Below, in pieces: positions 33,446-42,584 of a stretch of DNA of 64,000 bases; position 1 is the first letter of the stretch; each line of letters starts with the position of its first letter. Position numbers and translations under genes: made by a program. This DNA is from JAFGXT01 sp963677165. Lineage in GTDB: Bacteria; Verrucomicrobiota; Lentisphaeria; Victivallales; SZUA-371. The stretch is from assembly GCA_963677165.2 (NCBI GenBank), contig CAXXSX010000002.1:1364001-1428000 (forward strand), in the 5' to 3' direction. The notes under the pieces were generated by a model that saw only the letters and a list, made by a program, of their open reading frames with translations, ran no database searches and was not told where the DNA came from.

Positions 33446-34852
33446 TTAGTATCTATAGTGTTCGGGTTTGTACGGACCATCAACCGGAACGCCGATGTAA
33501 TCAGCCTGTTCCTTGCTCAGTTTGGTCAGTTTCGCTCCGAGTTTTTCCAGATGCAGCGCAGCTACTTCTTCGTCGAGTTTCTTTGCCAGGCGGTATACGC
33601 CAACCTTACGGTCAGTATTGGCGGCGATATCGATCTGTGCCAGTGTCTGGTTGGTGAAACTGTTGGACATTACGAAGCTCGGGTGACCGGTCGCGCAGCC
33701 AAGGTTGACCAGACGGCCTTCCGCAAGGACATAGATGCAATGTCCGTCTTCGAAAGTATAACGGGTAACCGGGCATTCGCTGCCCTTGATGACTTCTTTC
33801 TTGATGCCGGGCCAGTTTTCCAGCTTTGCCATCTCAATTTCGTTATCGAAGTGACCAATATTACAAACGATCGCCTGATCTTTCATTTTGCTCATGTGTT
33901 CAGCAGTGATGATATCTTTGTTACCGGTGGTGGTTACATAAACATCAGCATATGGGAGAGCATCTTCAACGGTCACGACCTTAAAACCGGCCATGCAGGC
34001 CTGCAGGGCGCAGATCGGATCGACTTCACTGCACATTACCTGGGCGCGTTCGTTACGCATAGCTTCGGCGCAGCCCTTGCCGACATCACCGTATCCGCAG
34101 ATCATAGCAGTTTTACCGGAAAGCAGTACGTCCATTGCGCGTTTGATACCATCAGTCAGGGAGTGACGGCAACCGTAAACATTGTCGAATTTACTCTTGG
34201 TAACAGAGTCGTTAACGTTGATGGCTTGGAAAAGCAGTTCGCCGCGTTCATCCATCTGAACCAGACGATGAACTCCAGTAGTGGTTTCTTCGGAAACACC
34301 TTTCACTTCAGCGGCAACTTTGTGCCAGTGCTGGTTATCTTCGCCAAGAACTTTTTTCAGTACGTTGTTGATGCACTGCATTTCGTAAACATCGGTAGGC
34401 TCATCGAGAATCGCAGGATTGTTTTCCGCCGCGAAACCGCGATGGATCAGCAGAGTGGCGTCACCGCCGTCGTCTACGATCTGATCCGGACCGCTACCGT
34501 CGGGCCAGGTCAGGGCTTTCAGGGTGCAATCCCAGTATTCTTCAAGTGTTTCACCTTTCCACGCAAATACCGGAACACCGGCTTTCGCGATTGCCGCTGC
34601 CGCATGGTCCTGAGTTGAGAAAATGTTGCAGGAGCACCAGCGTACGTCAGCACCAAGCTCAACGAGAGTTTCGATCAGCACAGCGGTCTGGATTGTCATG
34701 TGCAGACTGCCCATGATTTTAAGTCCAGCCAACGGCTTGTCTTTCCCGTATTTTTTCCGGGTTGCCATCAGACCGGGCATTTCCTGTTCCGCGATAATGA
34801 GTTCTTTACGTCCGAAATCAGCCAGACTGATATCCGCTACTTTATAATCCAT
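33446..34852 (-). CDS. ahcY: Adenosylhomocysteinase
   Basis: 468 residues from the ATG at 34852, 7 bp after GGAGAT; a TTG 15 bp upstream is less likely. Typical SAHH features: MGSLHMTIQTAVLIETL near the start, the substrate-site VNDSVTKSKFDN, the NAD-binding GYGDVGKGCAEAM, and the C-terminal VDGPYKPEHYRY with the Lys/Tyr pair that contacts cofactor. It splits S-adenosylhomocysteine to adenosine and homocysteine. Adenosine kinase and MetK genes lie next to it on the same strand. No S-adenosylhomocysteine riboswitch was recognised in its leader. Confidence 0.97.
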   Translation of the reverse strand: MDYKVADISLADFGRKELIIAEQEMPGLMATRKKYGKDKPLAGLKIMGSLHMTIQTAVLIETLVELGADVRWCSCNIFSTQDHAAAAIAKAGVPVFAWKGETLEEYWDCTLKALTWPDGSGPDQIVDDGGDATLLIHRGFAAENNPAILDEPTDVYEMQCINNVLKKVLGEDNQHWHKVAAEVKGVSEETTTGVHRLVQMDERGELLFQAINVNDSVTKSKFDNVYGCRHSLTDGIKRAMDVLLSGKTAMICGYGDVGKGCAEAMRNERAQVMCSEVDPICALQACMAGFKVVTVEDALPYADVYVTTTGNKDIITAEHMSKMKDQAIVCNIGHFDNEIEMAKLENWPGIKKEVIKGSECPVTRYTFEDGHCIYVLAEGRLVNLGCATGHPSFVMSNSFTNQTLAQIDIAANTDRKVGVYRLAKKLDEEVAALHLEKLGAKLTKLSKEQADYIGVPVDGPYKPEHYRY

Positions 34853-34885
34853 TTTTTTTATCTCCAATTAAAATGATACTTCATG

Positions 34886-35018
34886 TTTATTTCGGCTTTG
34901 CCGAATAGCGTTCCGCCGTTGGACCATGTTCGGCCCGGAGCCAAGTAATGTCGTTAATTTTGTCAAAACAAGTTTTACCTCAAATTAACGCCATGAGGCC
35001 GCATAAATTACTTTGCGA
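34886..35018. repeat. Truncated copy of MITE-like element
   Basis: Outer arm TTATTTCGGCTTTGCCGAAT, then AGCGTTCCGCCGTTGGACCA, matches the arms of 27838-28076; the central hairpin CGTTAATTTTGTCAAAACAA and its partner AAATTAACG are kept. The second terminal arm is missing. Confidence 0.6.
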
Positions 35019-35042
35019 TTTGAATTGATTCCCTGCGACAGC

Positions 35043-35145
35043 GGAGCTTGGAGCTCCCGGCTGAAAGCCGGTACGGAAGATACGAATGTATCTTCTCGAG
35101 GTGCAGGGCTAGTGTCCTGCCTAGAAGCCGCCGGCTTTCTCCAGT
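35043..35145. repeat. Multi-hairpin element between ahcY and adenosine kinase genes
   Basis: Consecutive hairpins GGAGCT-TGG-AGCTCC, CCGGCT-GAA-AGCCGG, GAAGATAC-GAAT-GTATCTTC and GCAGGG-CTAGTG-TCCTGC, with flanking AAAGCCGG/CCGGCTTT able to close the set. Could be a repeat element or terminator of the adenosine kinase gene. Confidence 0.5.
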
Positions 35146-35188
35146 AATTTACCGGTTATCATTTTGGGTATAATCGCCATCTGTTTGT

Positions 35189-36175
35189 TTATACCTGCTT
35201 AAATTTTGCTTTTATATCATCCCAGCGCGACGCGGGGATTTCCGCTCCGATTACCTGTACTACTTCGGCTCCGAGAATGTTGCCGCATTTTGCGCAGGAT
35301 TCCATACTGCGTCCGTCCAGTACTCCATAAATAAAACCGGCCTGCCAGAGGTCTCCGGCTCCAGTGGTGTCGACTGCCTGTACCGGAGTCGTGGTAATAC
35401 GTTCAACTTTGCCGTCTTTCGCGATGCAGCAGCCGTCTTTTCCAAGTTTAACCGCGGCAATGTCGCAGTATTCATTCAGTTTCAGCGCCTGGTCTTCGGG
35501 AGAGAGATTGCCACAGAAAACATTTGCTTCGTCTTCGTTGGCAAAAACAATGTCCACATAATTTTTCAGGACATCCGGCAGGATATCCATTTTGATCTTG
35601 ACCACTTCAAATGACGCTAGGTCAAAACTGACCGTACATCCGGCAGCTTTGGCGGTCTTAAGAACTTTCATAAAATATTCATCGGCAAAAATCGCGTAGC
35701 CTTCAAGATGTACATGGGTAATGCCTTCAAACAATTCCGGAGTAACATCATCGGGACCAATGGTTGCCGCGGCACCAAGGTCGGTACGCATGGTGCGTTC
35801 GGAGTCAGGAGTAATCAAGCTGAGGCAGCGTCCGGTATAAACGGAATCATTGTAACGAAAACATCCGGCGTCGCCGCCGAGTTCAGCGAGACGACGTGTG
35901 TAAAAATCGCCGTCAGGATCTTTTCCGACTTTGCCGAGGAAAGCAGTTTCGACATTCAGTTTTGCCAGTCCGAAAATAGTATTACCTGCGGAACCGCCCG
36001 GAACCTTTTCGGCTTCTGCGCCTGAGTTGTTCAATATTTCGTCGAGTTTATCATGGCTGACCAGCTCCATCCCGCCTTTGTCGCCCTCAATGGAATCGAT
36101 ATAGGCGTCAGTAACGTTAACGAGTAGATCTACAATCGGAGCTCCCACCCCAAGCACTTTAAAATTTGCTGTCAT
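35189..36175 (-). CDS. Adenosine kinase, PfkB family
   Basis: 328 residues. PfkB signatures: GGSAGNTIFGLAKL near residue 60 and the C-terminal DTTGAGDLWQAGFIYG with catalytic Asp of GAGD. The N-terminal pattern and length match the adenosine-kinase/ribokinase subgroup. Placed between metK and ahcY, it would phosphorylate the adenosine released by AhcY and so pull the reversible hydrolysis forward. Ribosome binding site AAGGAAA. The substrate is inferred mainly from context. Confidence 0.85.
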   Translation of the reverse strand: MTANFKVLGVGAPIVDLLVNVTDAYIDSIEGDKGGMELVSHDKLDEILNNSGAEAEKVPGGSAGNTIFGLAKLNVETAFLGKVGKDPDGDFYTRRLAELGGDAGCFRYNDSVYTGRCLSLITPDSERTMRTDLGAAATIGPDDVTPELFEGITHVHLEGYAIFADEYFMKVLKTAKAAGCTVSFDLASFEVVKIKMDILPDVLKNYVDIVFANEDEANVFCGNLSPEDQALKLNEYCDIAAVKLGKDGCCIAKDGKVERITTTPVQAVDTTGAGDLWQAGFIYGVLDGRSMESCAKCGNILGAEVVQVIGAEIPASRWDDIKAKFKQV

Positions 36176-36233
36176 TATTGGTTTCCTTCCCCGCCGGGTG
36201 TATCCCCGGAGCGTTAATACCGCTTGGCGATAA

Positions 36234-36274
36234 ACAGCCGTTTTTCAAAATTTGCGATGATGAAAAACGGCTGT
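36234..36274 (-). terminator. Terminator of metK
   Basis: 14-bp perfect stem ACAGCCGTTTTTCA/TGAAAAACGGCTGT, 13-nt loop, about 47 bp after the metK stop on the minus strand. It implies that the adenosine kinase gene has its own promoter. Confidence 0.8.
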
Positions 36275-36320
36275 GAATTAATACATTACTATAATATGTT
36301 GACTGTTATAAGTCTACCAC

Positions 36321-37517
36321 TTAAAGATAAGCCGCAGCGGCTTTTTTCAGTTGGTCGATCTTATCAGTCTTTTCCCATGGGAAAATATCGCGTCCGAAAT
36401 GACCGTAAGCGGCAGTATCCTGATAGGACCAACCGTTCTTCGCCGGATTGCGAAGATCAAGTGTTTCAATGATTCCAGCCGGAGTCAGGTCAAACACTTC
36501 ACGGATGATTCCTTCAAGCATAGAATCGTCTGGGAGTTTACCAGTTTTGTAAGTATCGGCATTGACACTCAAAGGTTCAGCAACACCAATTGCGTATGCC
36601 ACCTGGACTTCGCACTTGTCGGCAAGACCGGCAGCCACAATGTTCTTGGCAATGTAACGGCTCATGTAGGCAGCTGAACGGTCAACTTTGGTGCAGTCCT
36701 TACCAGAGAAGGCACCGCCACCATGGGACCCAACACCGCCGTAGGTATCAACAATAATCTTACGTCCGGTCAGGCCAGTATCGCCATTCGGGCCGCCGAC
36801 AACAAACTTACCGGTCGGATTCACGTGGTAAACGATATCATCGTTCATCAACTCAGCCGGAATAACATCGGCAGATACTTTCTTGACCAGCGCGGTCAAG
36901 TCTGCAATATCCATATCTTCTGAATGCTGGTGAGAAACCACGATCGTTTCAACTTTGACCGGTTTTCCTTTCTTATAACGAATTGAAACCTGGCTTTTTG
37001 AATCAGGACGGAGGAACGGATATTTATCGGCCTCAGTCTTACGGATTCTGGCCAGTTCTTCAACAATCTTGTGAGAATAAATGATCGGCGCAGGCATCAG
37101 TTCCGGGGTTTCGTTGGAAGCGAAACCGAACATCATTCCCTGGTCTCCAGCGCCCTGTTCGGCGTGAAGTCCGGAACCTTCAGTAACTCCCTGGGAAATA
37201 TCGGGAGACTGGCTGTGGATGCAAATCATTACTTTGCAACTTTGTGCGCAAAAGCCAATGTCAGCGTGAGTATAACCGATGTCGGCAACAACCTTACGGG
37301 CAACCTGTTCCCAGTTTACTTTTGATTTCGTGGTGATTTCACCGGAAATTACGATCAGGTCAGTGGTGGTGAGGGTTTCACAAGCCACACGACTGTTTGG
37401 GTCATCTTTCATACAAGCGTCCAGAATCGCGTCTGATACCTGGTCGCAAACTTTATCGGGATGTCCTTCCGATACGGATTCGGAAGTGAAAACGTGTTCA
37501 GCATGAATCTTGCTCAT
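36321..37517 (-). CDS. metK: S-adenosylmethionine synthetase
   Basis: 398 residues from the ATG at 37517 (AAGGAG 8 bp upstream). MetK signatures: FTSESVSEGHPDKVCDQVSD with the catalytic His, GAGDQGMMFGFA, and GGGAFSGKDCTKVDRS. It makes SAM from methionine and ATP. It lies upstream of adenosine kinase and ahcY on the same strand, but a strong terminator follows it. No SAM riboswitch is recognisable in the 260 bp upstream. Confidence 0.97.
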   Translation of the reverse strand: MSKIHAEHVFTSESVSEGHPDKVCDQVSDAILDACMKDDPNSRVACETLTTTDLIVISGEITTKSKVNWEQVARKVVADIGYTHADIGFCAQSCKVMICIHSQSPDISQGVTEGSGLHAEQGAGDQGMMFGFASNETPELMPAPIIYSHKIVEELARIRKTEADKYPFLRPDSKSQVSIRYKKGKPVKVETIVVSHQHSEDMDIADLTALVKKVSADVIPAELMNDDIVYHVNPTGKFVVGGPNGDTGLTGRKIIVDTYGGVGSHGGGAFSGKDCTKVDRSAAYMSRYIAKNIVAAGLADKCEVQVAYAIGVAEPLSVNADTYKTGKLPDDSMLEGIIREVFDLTPAGIIETLDLRNPAKNGWSYQDTAAYGHFGRDIFPWEKTDKIDQLKKAAAAYL

Positions 37518-37781
37518 TACCAACTCCTTAGATTAATAGTTAATCAATATTAATTTAATATAGTATACATTGTTTACCTTATAAGATACCAGTTATCGGC
37601 AAAAGTTACAACCACATTAAGTTTTTTTTGGACAGATTAAACAAAATATTAATTATTAGTTCCTAATTTAAATCAATGGAAATGGTCTCATTGTGACTTC
37701 TTGTAATTATTGTGTACGGATATATATTAAGCCATTCAGGTATATTTTCAGTTCAAATTTAACCGGAAGAATCATCAGGGA

Positions 37782-40379
37782 ATGGCAAGAACAGCAGACA
37801 CTCAAACCGATCACAAGGGCTTTAAATTCAAATACTGTTTCTACGGGATTCTCATCCTTATGCTCCTCATGTCCCTGCTCTCCCACGATCCCGGAGATTT
37901 TGCCGTGCTTCAAGGCGGCAGTGACGGAGTAATCAGAAATTGGATCGGGATTATTGGCGCTCATATATCCTGTACCATGTTGATCTTTTTCGGTATAGCC
38001 GCATATCCCATTGTAATTTTTTTACTGATCTGTGCTTTGCGTCCGCTGATTCCGATCCCGGTAAAACGTAAAGGCTACTGGGGCGCGGTACTGGTCATTT
38101 GCATCGGCACTACGATTTTGTTTGCCATGTATCCCGATGAATTTGCTATACGTACTAATGCTCTGGGGATCGGGCATACGAATGCTCCGTTAAAAGCGCT
38201 GTCCGGCGGTGTGATCGGACAGCAGATCGCGGCTCCAAAGTGCGGTGACATTCCCGCTGGAGTTCTGCGTCACTATATCGGTAGTGTGGGGACCATGATT
38301 GTTGCACTGGTGTTTATCGCGATCGGGATGTTTTTTGTCTGGATTGCCGACTGGAATCAAGTACTGCTTCATCTGCTGCGAAGCCGATTGCAGGAGGATG
38401 CTTCTCCGAAGGTGGAGAAAGCGGCTTCGAAAAAAGCGGAAAAAACAGAAAAGAAAGTTGAGCCTGTAATTACCGGATTGGAAGAACCAGAACCTGAGGA
38501 AGAAAAGCCAAAGAAAACGGCGAAGAAAGAGAAAGAACCGGTTGTGGTTGAAGAAAAACCGGAACCCCAAACCGATAAATCGGATAAAGTGAAAAATCGC
38601 GGTTCTCTGCTGGACCGACTGGTTCGCGAGGCGGGTAGCGAAGACGATCTGCTTACCGTTGCGGAAGATAATGAACCGGATGACGCACCGCCTTTTGAAA
38701 TGCCACAAGTTCAGTCGGCACCAACACCAACACCAACACCGATTCCAGTGTCGAAGCCGGAAATATCCAGTATGCCGGAACCGACGATTCAGACTGCAGC
38801 GCCAAGTCCTGCTGCATCCGCTAAACCGGCACCGAAAAAGAGTTCATCAAGCGGACAGTCTATGGATGAATATGTACTTCCTCCGATTACGATGTTGAAT
38901 AAAGGGCGTGAGGGCTCCGGCGAAAGTGCCGAAACGCTGCGTCAATCCAGCGAGGTTCTGCAGGAAACGCTTGCGAGCTTTAAGGTTGACGGACAAGTTA
39001 CCGGAATTATCAGCGGACCGCGCGTTACTCGTTTTGAAATTCAGCTGGCGCCTGGCGTAAAGGTAGAGAAAGTCGTAAATATTTCAAACAACCTGGCTAT
39101 GCAGCTAGAGGCGGAAAGCATCCGTGTACAGGCTCCGATTCCGGGTAAAAACGCGATTGGCGTGGAAGTTCCTAATACGAAACCAGCGGCGGTGTTCCTG
39201 CGTGGGTTGATGGAATCGCCGGAATGGAAGGAAAATCACTGTAAAGTTCCGATTATTCTGGGAAAAGACGTAGCCGGGAAGCCGGTTGTAATGGACTTGG
39301 CGAAAGCGCCGCATTTGTTGATAGCCGGGGCTACCGGCAGCGGTAAAAGTGTATGTATGAACACGCTTATTATGAGCCTGATATTCAATTTTAAACCCGA
39401 TGAATTGCGGTTGATCATGGTTGACCCGAAAGTGGTTGAAATGGAGATGTATACTCCGTTGCCGCACCTGATTACGCCGGTGGTAAATGATCCGCAGAAG
39501 GTGCCGGTCGCATTGCGCTGGGGTGTAAATGAAATGGAAAAACGCTATCGTATGCTGGCAAAAGCCAGGTCCAGGAACCTTGAAGGTTTCAATTCTCGCC
39601 CGATTCCGGCTGAACCTGTTTTTGACGATAGCGGCAATGAAATTCCGGCCAAGCTGCCTTATTTGGTTATCATTATTGACGAGCTTGCCGACGTTATGAT
39701 GACTGACGCCAAAAGCGATGTGGAAACTTCGATTGCACGTATTGCCCAGAAGGGTCGTGCCGCCGGTATTCATATTGTGATCGCCACACAGCGTCCTTCC
39801 ACCAATATCATCACCGGTGTGATCAAGGCCAACCTGCCGACCAGAATTGCGTTCCGGGTAGGATCAATCGTGGACAGCCGGGTGATCCTGGACCAGAAAG
39901 GGGCGGAAGCCCTCCTCGGTCGTGGCGACATGCTCTTTGTTCCTCCCGGCAGCCCCAATATTGATCGTATCCAGGGGGCAATGGTGGACGATCCGGATAT
40001 TGAGAAGGTGGTGGAGTTTGTATCCGCCCAGGCTGACCAGACATTTGACGACAATGTTGTATCCGAAACAGCCGAAGAGGAAGGCGACAGCGTGGAACCG
40101 ACTGTTTCCGGCGAGTATATTGACGATGCTCCGGATATCGCTCCCGTGGTCAAAAAATATCTTACTCCGGATGACAACGAATTAATTCGTAAAGCTTTGG
40201 AAATAACTTTACTTGAAAGAAAGGTTAGTACGAGCTATCTTCAAAGGAGGCTTGGAATCGGTTACAACCGTGCGGCGGAAATAGTGGATACGCTTGAGGC
40301 GCGCGGAATCGTAAGTCCGCCGTTACCGGGAGGCTCGAAACGCGAAATTCTGGTATTCGATGAAATCGACGGGGTTTGA
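37782..40379 (+). CDS. ftsK: FtsK/SpoIIIE DNA translocase
   Basis: 865 residues. About four transmembrane helices in residues 25-190, then a Lys/Glu/Pro-rich linker (about 200-360), and a RecA-like motor domain: Walker A GATGSGKS (Lys522), Walker B LVIIIDELADVMM, and IATQRPSTNIITGVIKANLP. The C-terminal gamma winged-helix (SYLQRRLGIGYNRAAEIVD) reads KOPS-like DNA motifs. It pumps chromosome DNA at the closing septum. The next gene, a RodZ-like protein, also concerns cell shape and begins 40 bp downstream. Confidence 0.96.
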   Translation: MARTADTQTDHKGFKFKYCFYGILILMLLMSLLSHDPGDFAVLQGGSDGVIRNWIGIIGAHISCTMLIFFGIAAYPIVIFLLICALRPLIPIPVKRKGYWGAVLVICIGTTILFAMYPDEFAIRTNALGIGHTNAPLKALSGGVIGQQIAAPKCGDIPAGVLRHYIGSVGTMIVALVFIAIGMFFVWIADWNQVLLHLLRSRLQEDASPKVEKAASKKAEKTEKKVEPVITGLEEPEPEEEKPKKTAKKEKEPVVVEEKPEPQTDKSDKVKNRGSLLDRLVREAGSEDDLLTVAEDNEPDDAPPFEMPQVQSAPTPTPTPIPVSKPEISSMPEPTIQTAAPSPAASAKPAPKKSSSSGQSMDEYVLPPITMLNKGREGSGESAETLRQSSEVLQETLASFKVDGQVTGIISGPRVTRFEIQLAPGVKVEKVVNISNNLAMQLEAESIRVQAPIPGKNAIGVEVPNTKPAAVFLRGLMESPEWKENHCKVPIILGKDVAGKPVVMDLAKAPHLLIAGATGSGKSVCMNTLIMSLIFNFKPDELRLIMVDPKVVEMEMYTPLPHLITPVVNDPQKVPVALRWGVNEMEKRYRMLAKARSRNLEGFNSRPIPAEPVFDDSGNEIPAKLPYLVIIIDELADVMMTDAKSDVETSIARIAQKGRAAGIHIVIATQRPSTNIITGVIKANLPTRIAFRVGSIVDSRVILDQKGAEALLGRGDMLFVPPGSPNIDRIQGAMVDDPDIEKVVEFVSAQADQTFDDNVVSETAEEEGDSVEPTVSGEYIDDAPDIAPVVKKYLTPDDNELIRKALEITLLERKVSTSYLQRRLGIGYNRAAEIVDTLEARGIVSPPLPGGSKREILVFDEIDGV

Positions 40380-40419
40380 ATCCGTTCTGAAATAACGTTC
40401 GGGAAGCAGGAGTGATATA

Positions 40420-41544
40420 ATGGATTCAGGAGAAACAAAGAAAACGTCCAAAACGAATGACGAGCAGGGATTTCTTCCACTCGACTTTGAGGCACGCCAA
40501 CAGCTCGACGCGAATGAGCCGCCGGTCCCTCAAATGGATCTCCCGCTGAATGAAGCGCAAGAAAAAAAAGAAGAGTCGTCTTCGGAGCCGAAATCGGATG
40601 CCGGAATGCTTGAAAATTTATCCGTTTCAACTTTGCAGGAAAAGCATGTAGAGGAAGATACGGAAGCAACTCAAAAAGATTTCCATGTCAGTCATGATGA
40701 AGATGAACTTGATGACGAACCGTCGGTTTCCCCATTAAATAATAAAGATGTGCCGCCTTCAGCTTCTCATGGCGATGAAACTGTTGAAGACTTATCTGTT
40801 GACGCTTCCAAGGAATCGGAAACGGAGAAGAGGAAGGAACCGAAAAAAGCTCCCGTACAAACATCTTCTCCAGCTCCCGTGGAAAAACAGGAGGAGAGCG
40901 GTGACGCGGAAAAGAAAACCCGCAAGAAACATTTTGATGCTCACAAATTAGGCTCGAATGCTTCGATTGGACGGCTGTTGCATGAAGCCAGGGTAAACTG
41001 CGATTTATCCGTTGCCGAAGTAGAAGCCGAAACCCGGATCAAATCCTCCTATATTGAAGCCCTTGAGCACGATGATTTCAAGGAACTGCCCCCCGCTGTT
41101 TATGTAAAAGCTTATATCAGAAGCCTGTGTGAACTCTACGATCTCAGCAGTGATATACGTGAAGATATTCAGCACGGCATCAAGCAGGGGATGGAAGGAA
41201 TCGTGTCCGAAGAAATCATCCAGCACCTGGAAAAAGATAAGCAAGTCAATGTTGAAGACGAACAGAAAATAAAACGGCTTTTTTATATTGTTTTATCCGG
41301 AGCTGCGACCGTATTGATATTGATTATTGCCAGTATCTGCTTTATGATTTTTGGCGGTAAAGACTCTACTCCACCGCCGGTCCCGCCAACTGAAACGGCC
41401 AATGTTCAGCAGCAGCCGGTTGCGAATAATGGAGTAAAGGGGATTGACGACTTTGATCCGGCGAAGCTGGATGATTTGACTTTACCGGTTCAACTTGATA
41501 TGACAAAACTTCAGAAACCTAAAAATACAGCTCCCGCCAATTAA
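40420..41544 (+). CDS. RodZ-like membrane protein with N-terminal HTH
   Basis: 374 residues. The first 170 are acidic and low-complexity. A Cro/C1-type helix-turn-helix of the RodZ kind follows (GRLLHEARVNCDLSVAEVEA, ELPPAVYVKAYIRSLCELYD, about 185-260). One transmembrane helix is at about 290-312 (FYIVLSGAATVLILIIASIC), then a short periplasmic tail rich in Pro and Gln. RodZ links MreB filaments to the membrane. The long acidic N-terminal extension before the HTH is unusual for the family. AGGAG-containing leader. Confidence 0.8.
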   Translation: MDSGETKKTSKTNDEQGFLPLDFEARQQLDANEPPVPQMDLPLNEAQEKKEESSSEPKSDAGMLENLSVSTLQEKHVEEDTEATQKDFHVSHDEDELDDEPSVSPLNNKDVPPSASHGDETVEDLSVDASKESETEKRKEPKKAPVQTSSPAPVEKQEESGDAEKKTRKKHFDAHKLGSNASIGRLLHEARVNCDLSVAEVEAETRIKSSYIEALEHDDFKELPPAVYVKAYIRSLCELYDLSSDIREDIQHGIKQGMEGIVSEEIIQHLEKDKQVNVEDEQKIKRLFYIVLSGAATVLILIIASICFMIFGGKDSTPPPVPPTETANVQQQPVANNGVKGIDDFDPAKLDDLTLPVQLDMTKLQKPKNTAPAN

Positions 41545-41622
41545 GCATTAATTTAAACAAAAAACACTGTTTTATCTATACTAAATTGGTAAATATTACA
41601 TAGAGGGATATATTAACAAGCT

Positions 41623-42063
41623 ATGAACTTTTTAGTAATCAATGGACCAAATTTGCAACTTCTTGGCACCAGAAAGCCGGAAGTATACGGGAAAACCACT
41701 CTGGGGGATATCAATAAGAATCTCGAAGAGCTGGCGTCTTCCCTTGGTGTCGCTTTGTCTTTTTATCAGAGTAATCACGAGGGAGATCTAGTTGATCGTA
41801 TTGCTCAGGCCAAAACAGATAAGGTGGACGGCATTATTATTAATCCAGCAGCATATACCCATACGAGTTTTGCTATTCGTGATGCTCTGGAAGCAGTTGA
41901 AATTCCGGCAATAGAAGTACACCTGAGCAATATTCACGCACGAGAGGAATTCAGACATGAATCACTGACCGCCGGAGTATGCGTCGGACAGATTTCAGGC
42001 TTAGGGCCCAAAGGATACAGACTGGCCCTCAGGGGACTTATCAATTACCTTGCTTCCAAGTAA
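41623..42063 (+). CDS. aroQ: 3-Dehydroquinate dehydratase, type II
   Basis: 146 residues, the usual type II length. INGPNLQLLGTRKPEVYG carries the conserved Asn and catalytic-loop Arg/Tyr, SNHEGDLVDRIA the QSNHEG motif, NPAAYTHTS the catalytic site and EVHLSNIHAREEFRH the substrate-binding His/Arg. It makes 3-dehydroshikimate in aromatic amino-acid synthesis. It directly precedes accB/accC, an arrangement common in diverse bacteria. Confidence 0.97.
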   Translation: MNFLVINGPNLQLLGTRKPEVYGKTTLGDINKNLEELASSLGVALSFYQSNHEGDLVDRIAQAKTDKVDGIIINPAAYTHTSFAIRDALEAVEIPAIEVHLSNIHAREEFRHESLTAGVCVGQISGLGPKGYRLALRGLINYLASK

Positions 42064-42105
42064 TAATAAATTATTTAAATATTAACAACAGGACGGGAAA
42101 ATACT

Positions 42106-42567
42106 ATGCAGATTGAAGAGATAAAAACTATCGTCAAGCTTATGACTGATAACGATCTGACAGAATTTAAAATTGAAGCGGAAGAATACAATCTCTGTAT
42201 TCGCCGCGGTTCCAACCAGCAGCCGACAATCGTTGCCGCAGCTCCGCAGATGATGGCACCGGCACCCGCGCCGACTGCCGCTCCGGTTGCTGCCGCAGCA
42301 CCAGTCGAAACTTCAGCTCCGGCGGCAGCTGATCTGGAAACAATAGATTCTCCGATCGTTGGTACTTTCTATATGGCTCCGTCTCCTGAAGCTGAACCTT
42401 TTATAAAAATTGGTGACAGAGTTGATTCGGACACGGTGGTCTGTATTGTTGAAGCCATGAAAGTTATGAACGAAATCAAGGCTGAAAAATCCGGAGTCAT
42501 CAAGGAAATTCTGGTTGATGACGCGACTCCTGTTGAATACGGACAGTCTTTGTTTGTCATCGAATAA
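42106..42567 (+). CDS. accB: Acetyl-CoA carboxylase biotin carboxyl carrier protein
   Basis: 153 residues. A short N-terminal helical part, an Ala/Pro-rich flexible linker (about 45-80), and a biotinyl domain whose EAMKVMNEI motif gives the biotinylated Lys119. Fatty-acid synthesis initiation with AccC, whose gene begins 17 bp downstream. GGACGGGAAAA-type leader; length is normal for the family. Confidence 0.96.
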   Translation: MQIEEIKTIVKLMTDNDLTEFKIEAEEYNLCIRRGSNQQPTIVAAAPQMMAPAPAPTAAPVAAAAPVETSAPAAADLETIDSPIVGTFYMAPSPEAEPFIKIGDRVDSDTVVCIVEAMKVMNEIKAEKSGVIKEILVDDATPVEYGQSLFVIE

Positions 42568-42584
42568 CTTCAGGGATCAACATC

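Larger units (their letters stand above)
34853..35188. other. Leader region of ahcY with a truncated repeat and multi-hairpin element
   Basis: 336 bp with no gene. 34886-35018 is a partial copy of the MITE-like repeat at 27838-28076, including its outer arm and long hairpin (34952-34990). 35043-35145 holds several tight hairpins in a row. Confidence 0.6.

Noticed and set aside
33425..34618. 397-codon open frame on the plus strand
   Set aside because: It lies opposite ahcY, whose protein is unmistakable; the plus-strand translation has no recognisable domain.
34853..35188. S-adenosylhomocysteine riboswitch upstream of ahcY
   Set aside because: The hairpins present are explained by a truncated repeat and a multi-hairpin element; the conserved SAH riboswitch core was not seen.
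37518..37781. SAM riboswitch upstream of metK
   Set aside because: The A/T-rich leader has no recognisable SAM-I, SAM-II or SAM-IV core motifs and little secondary structure.
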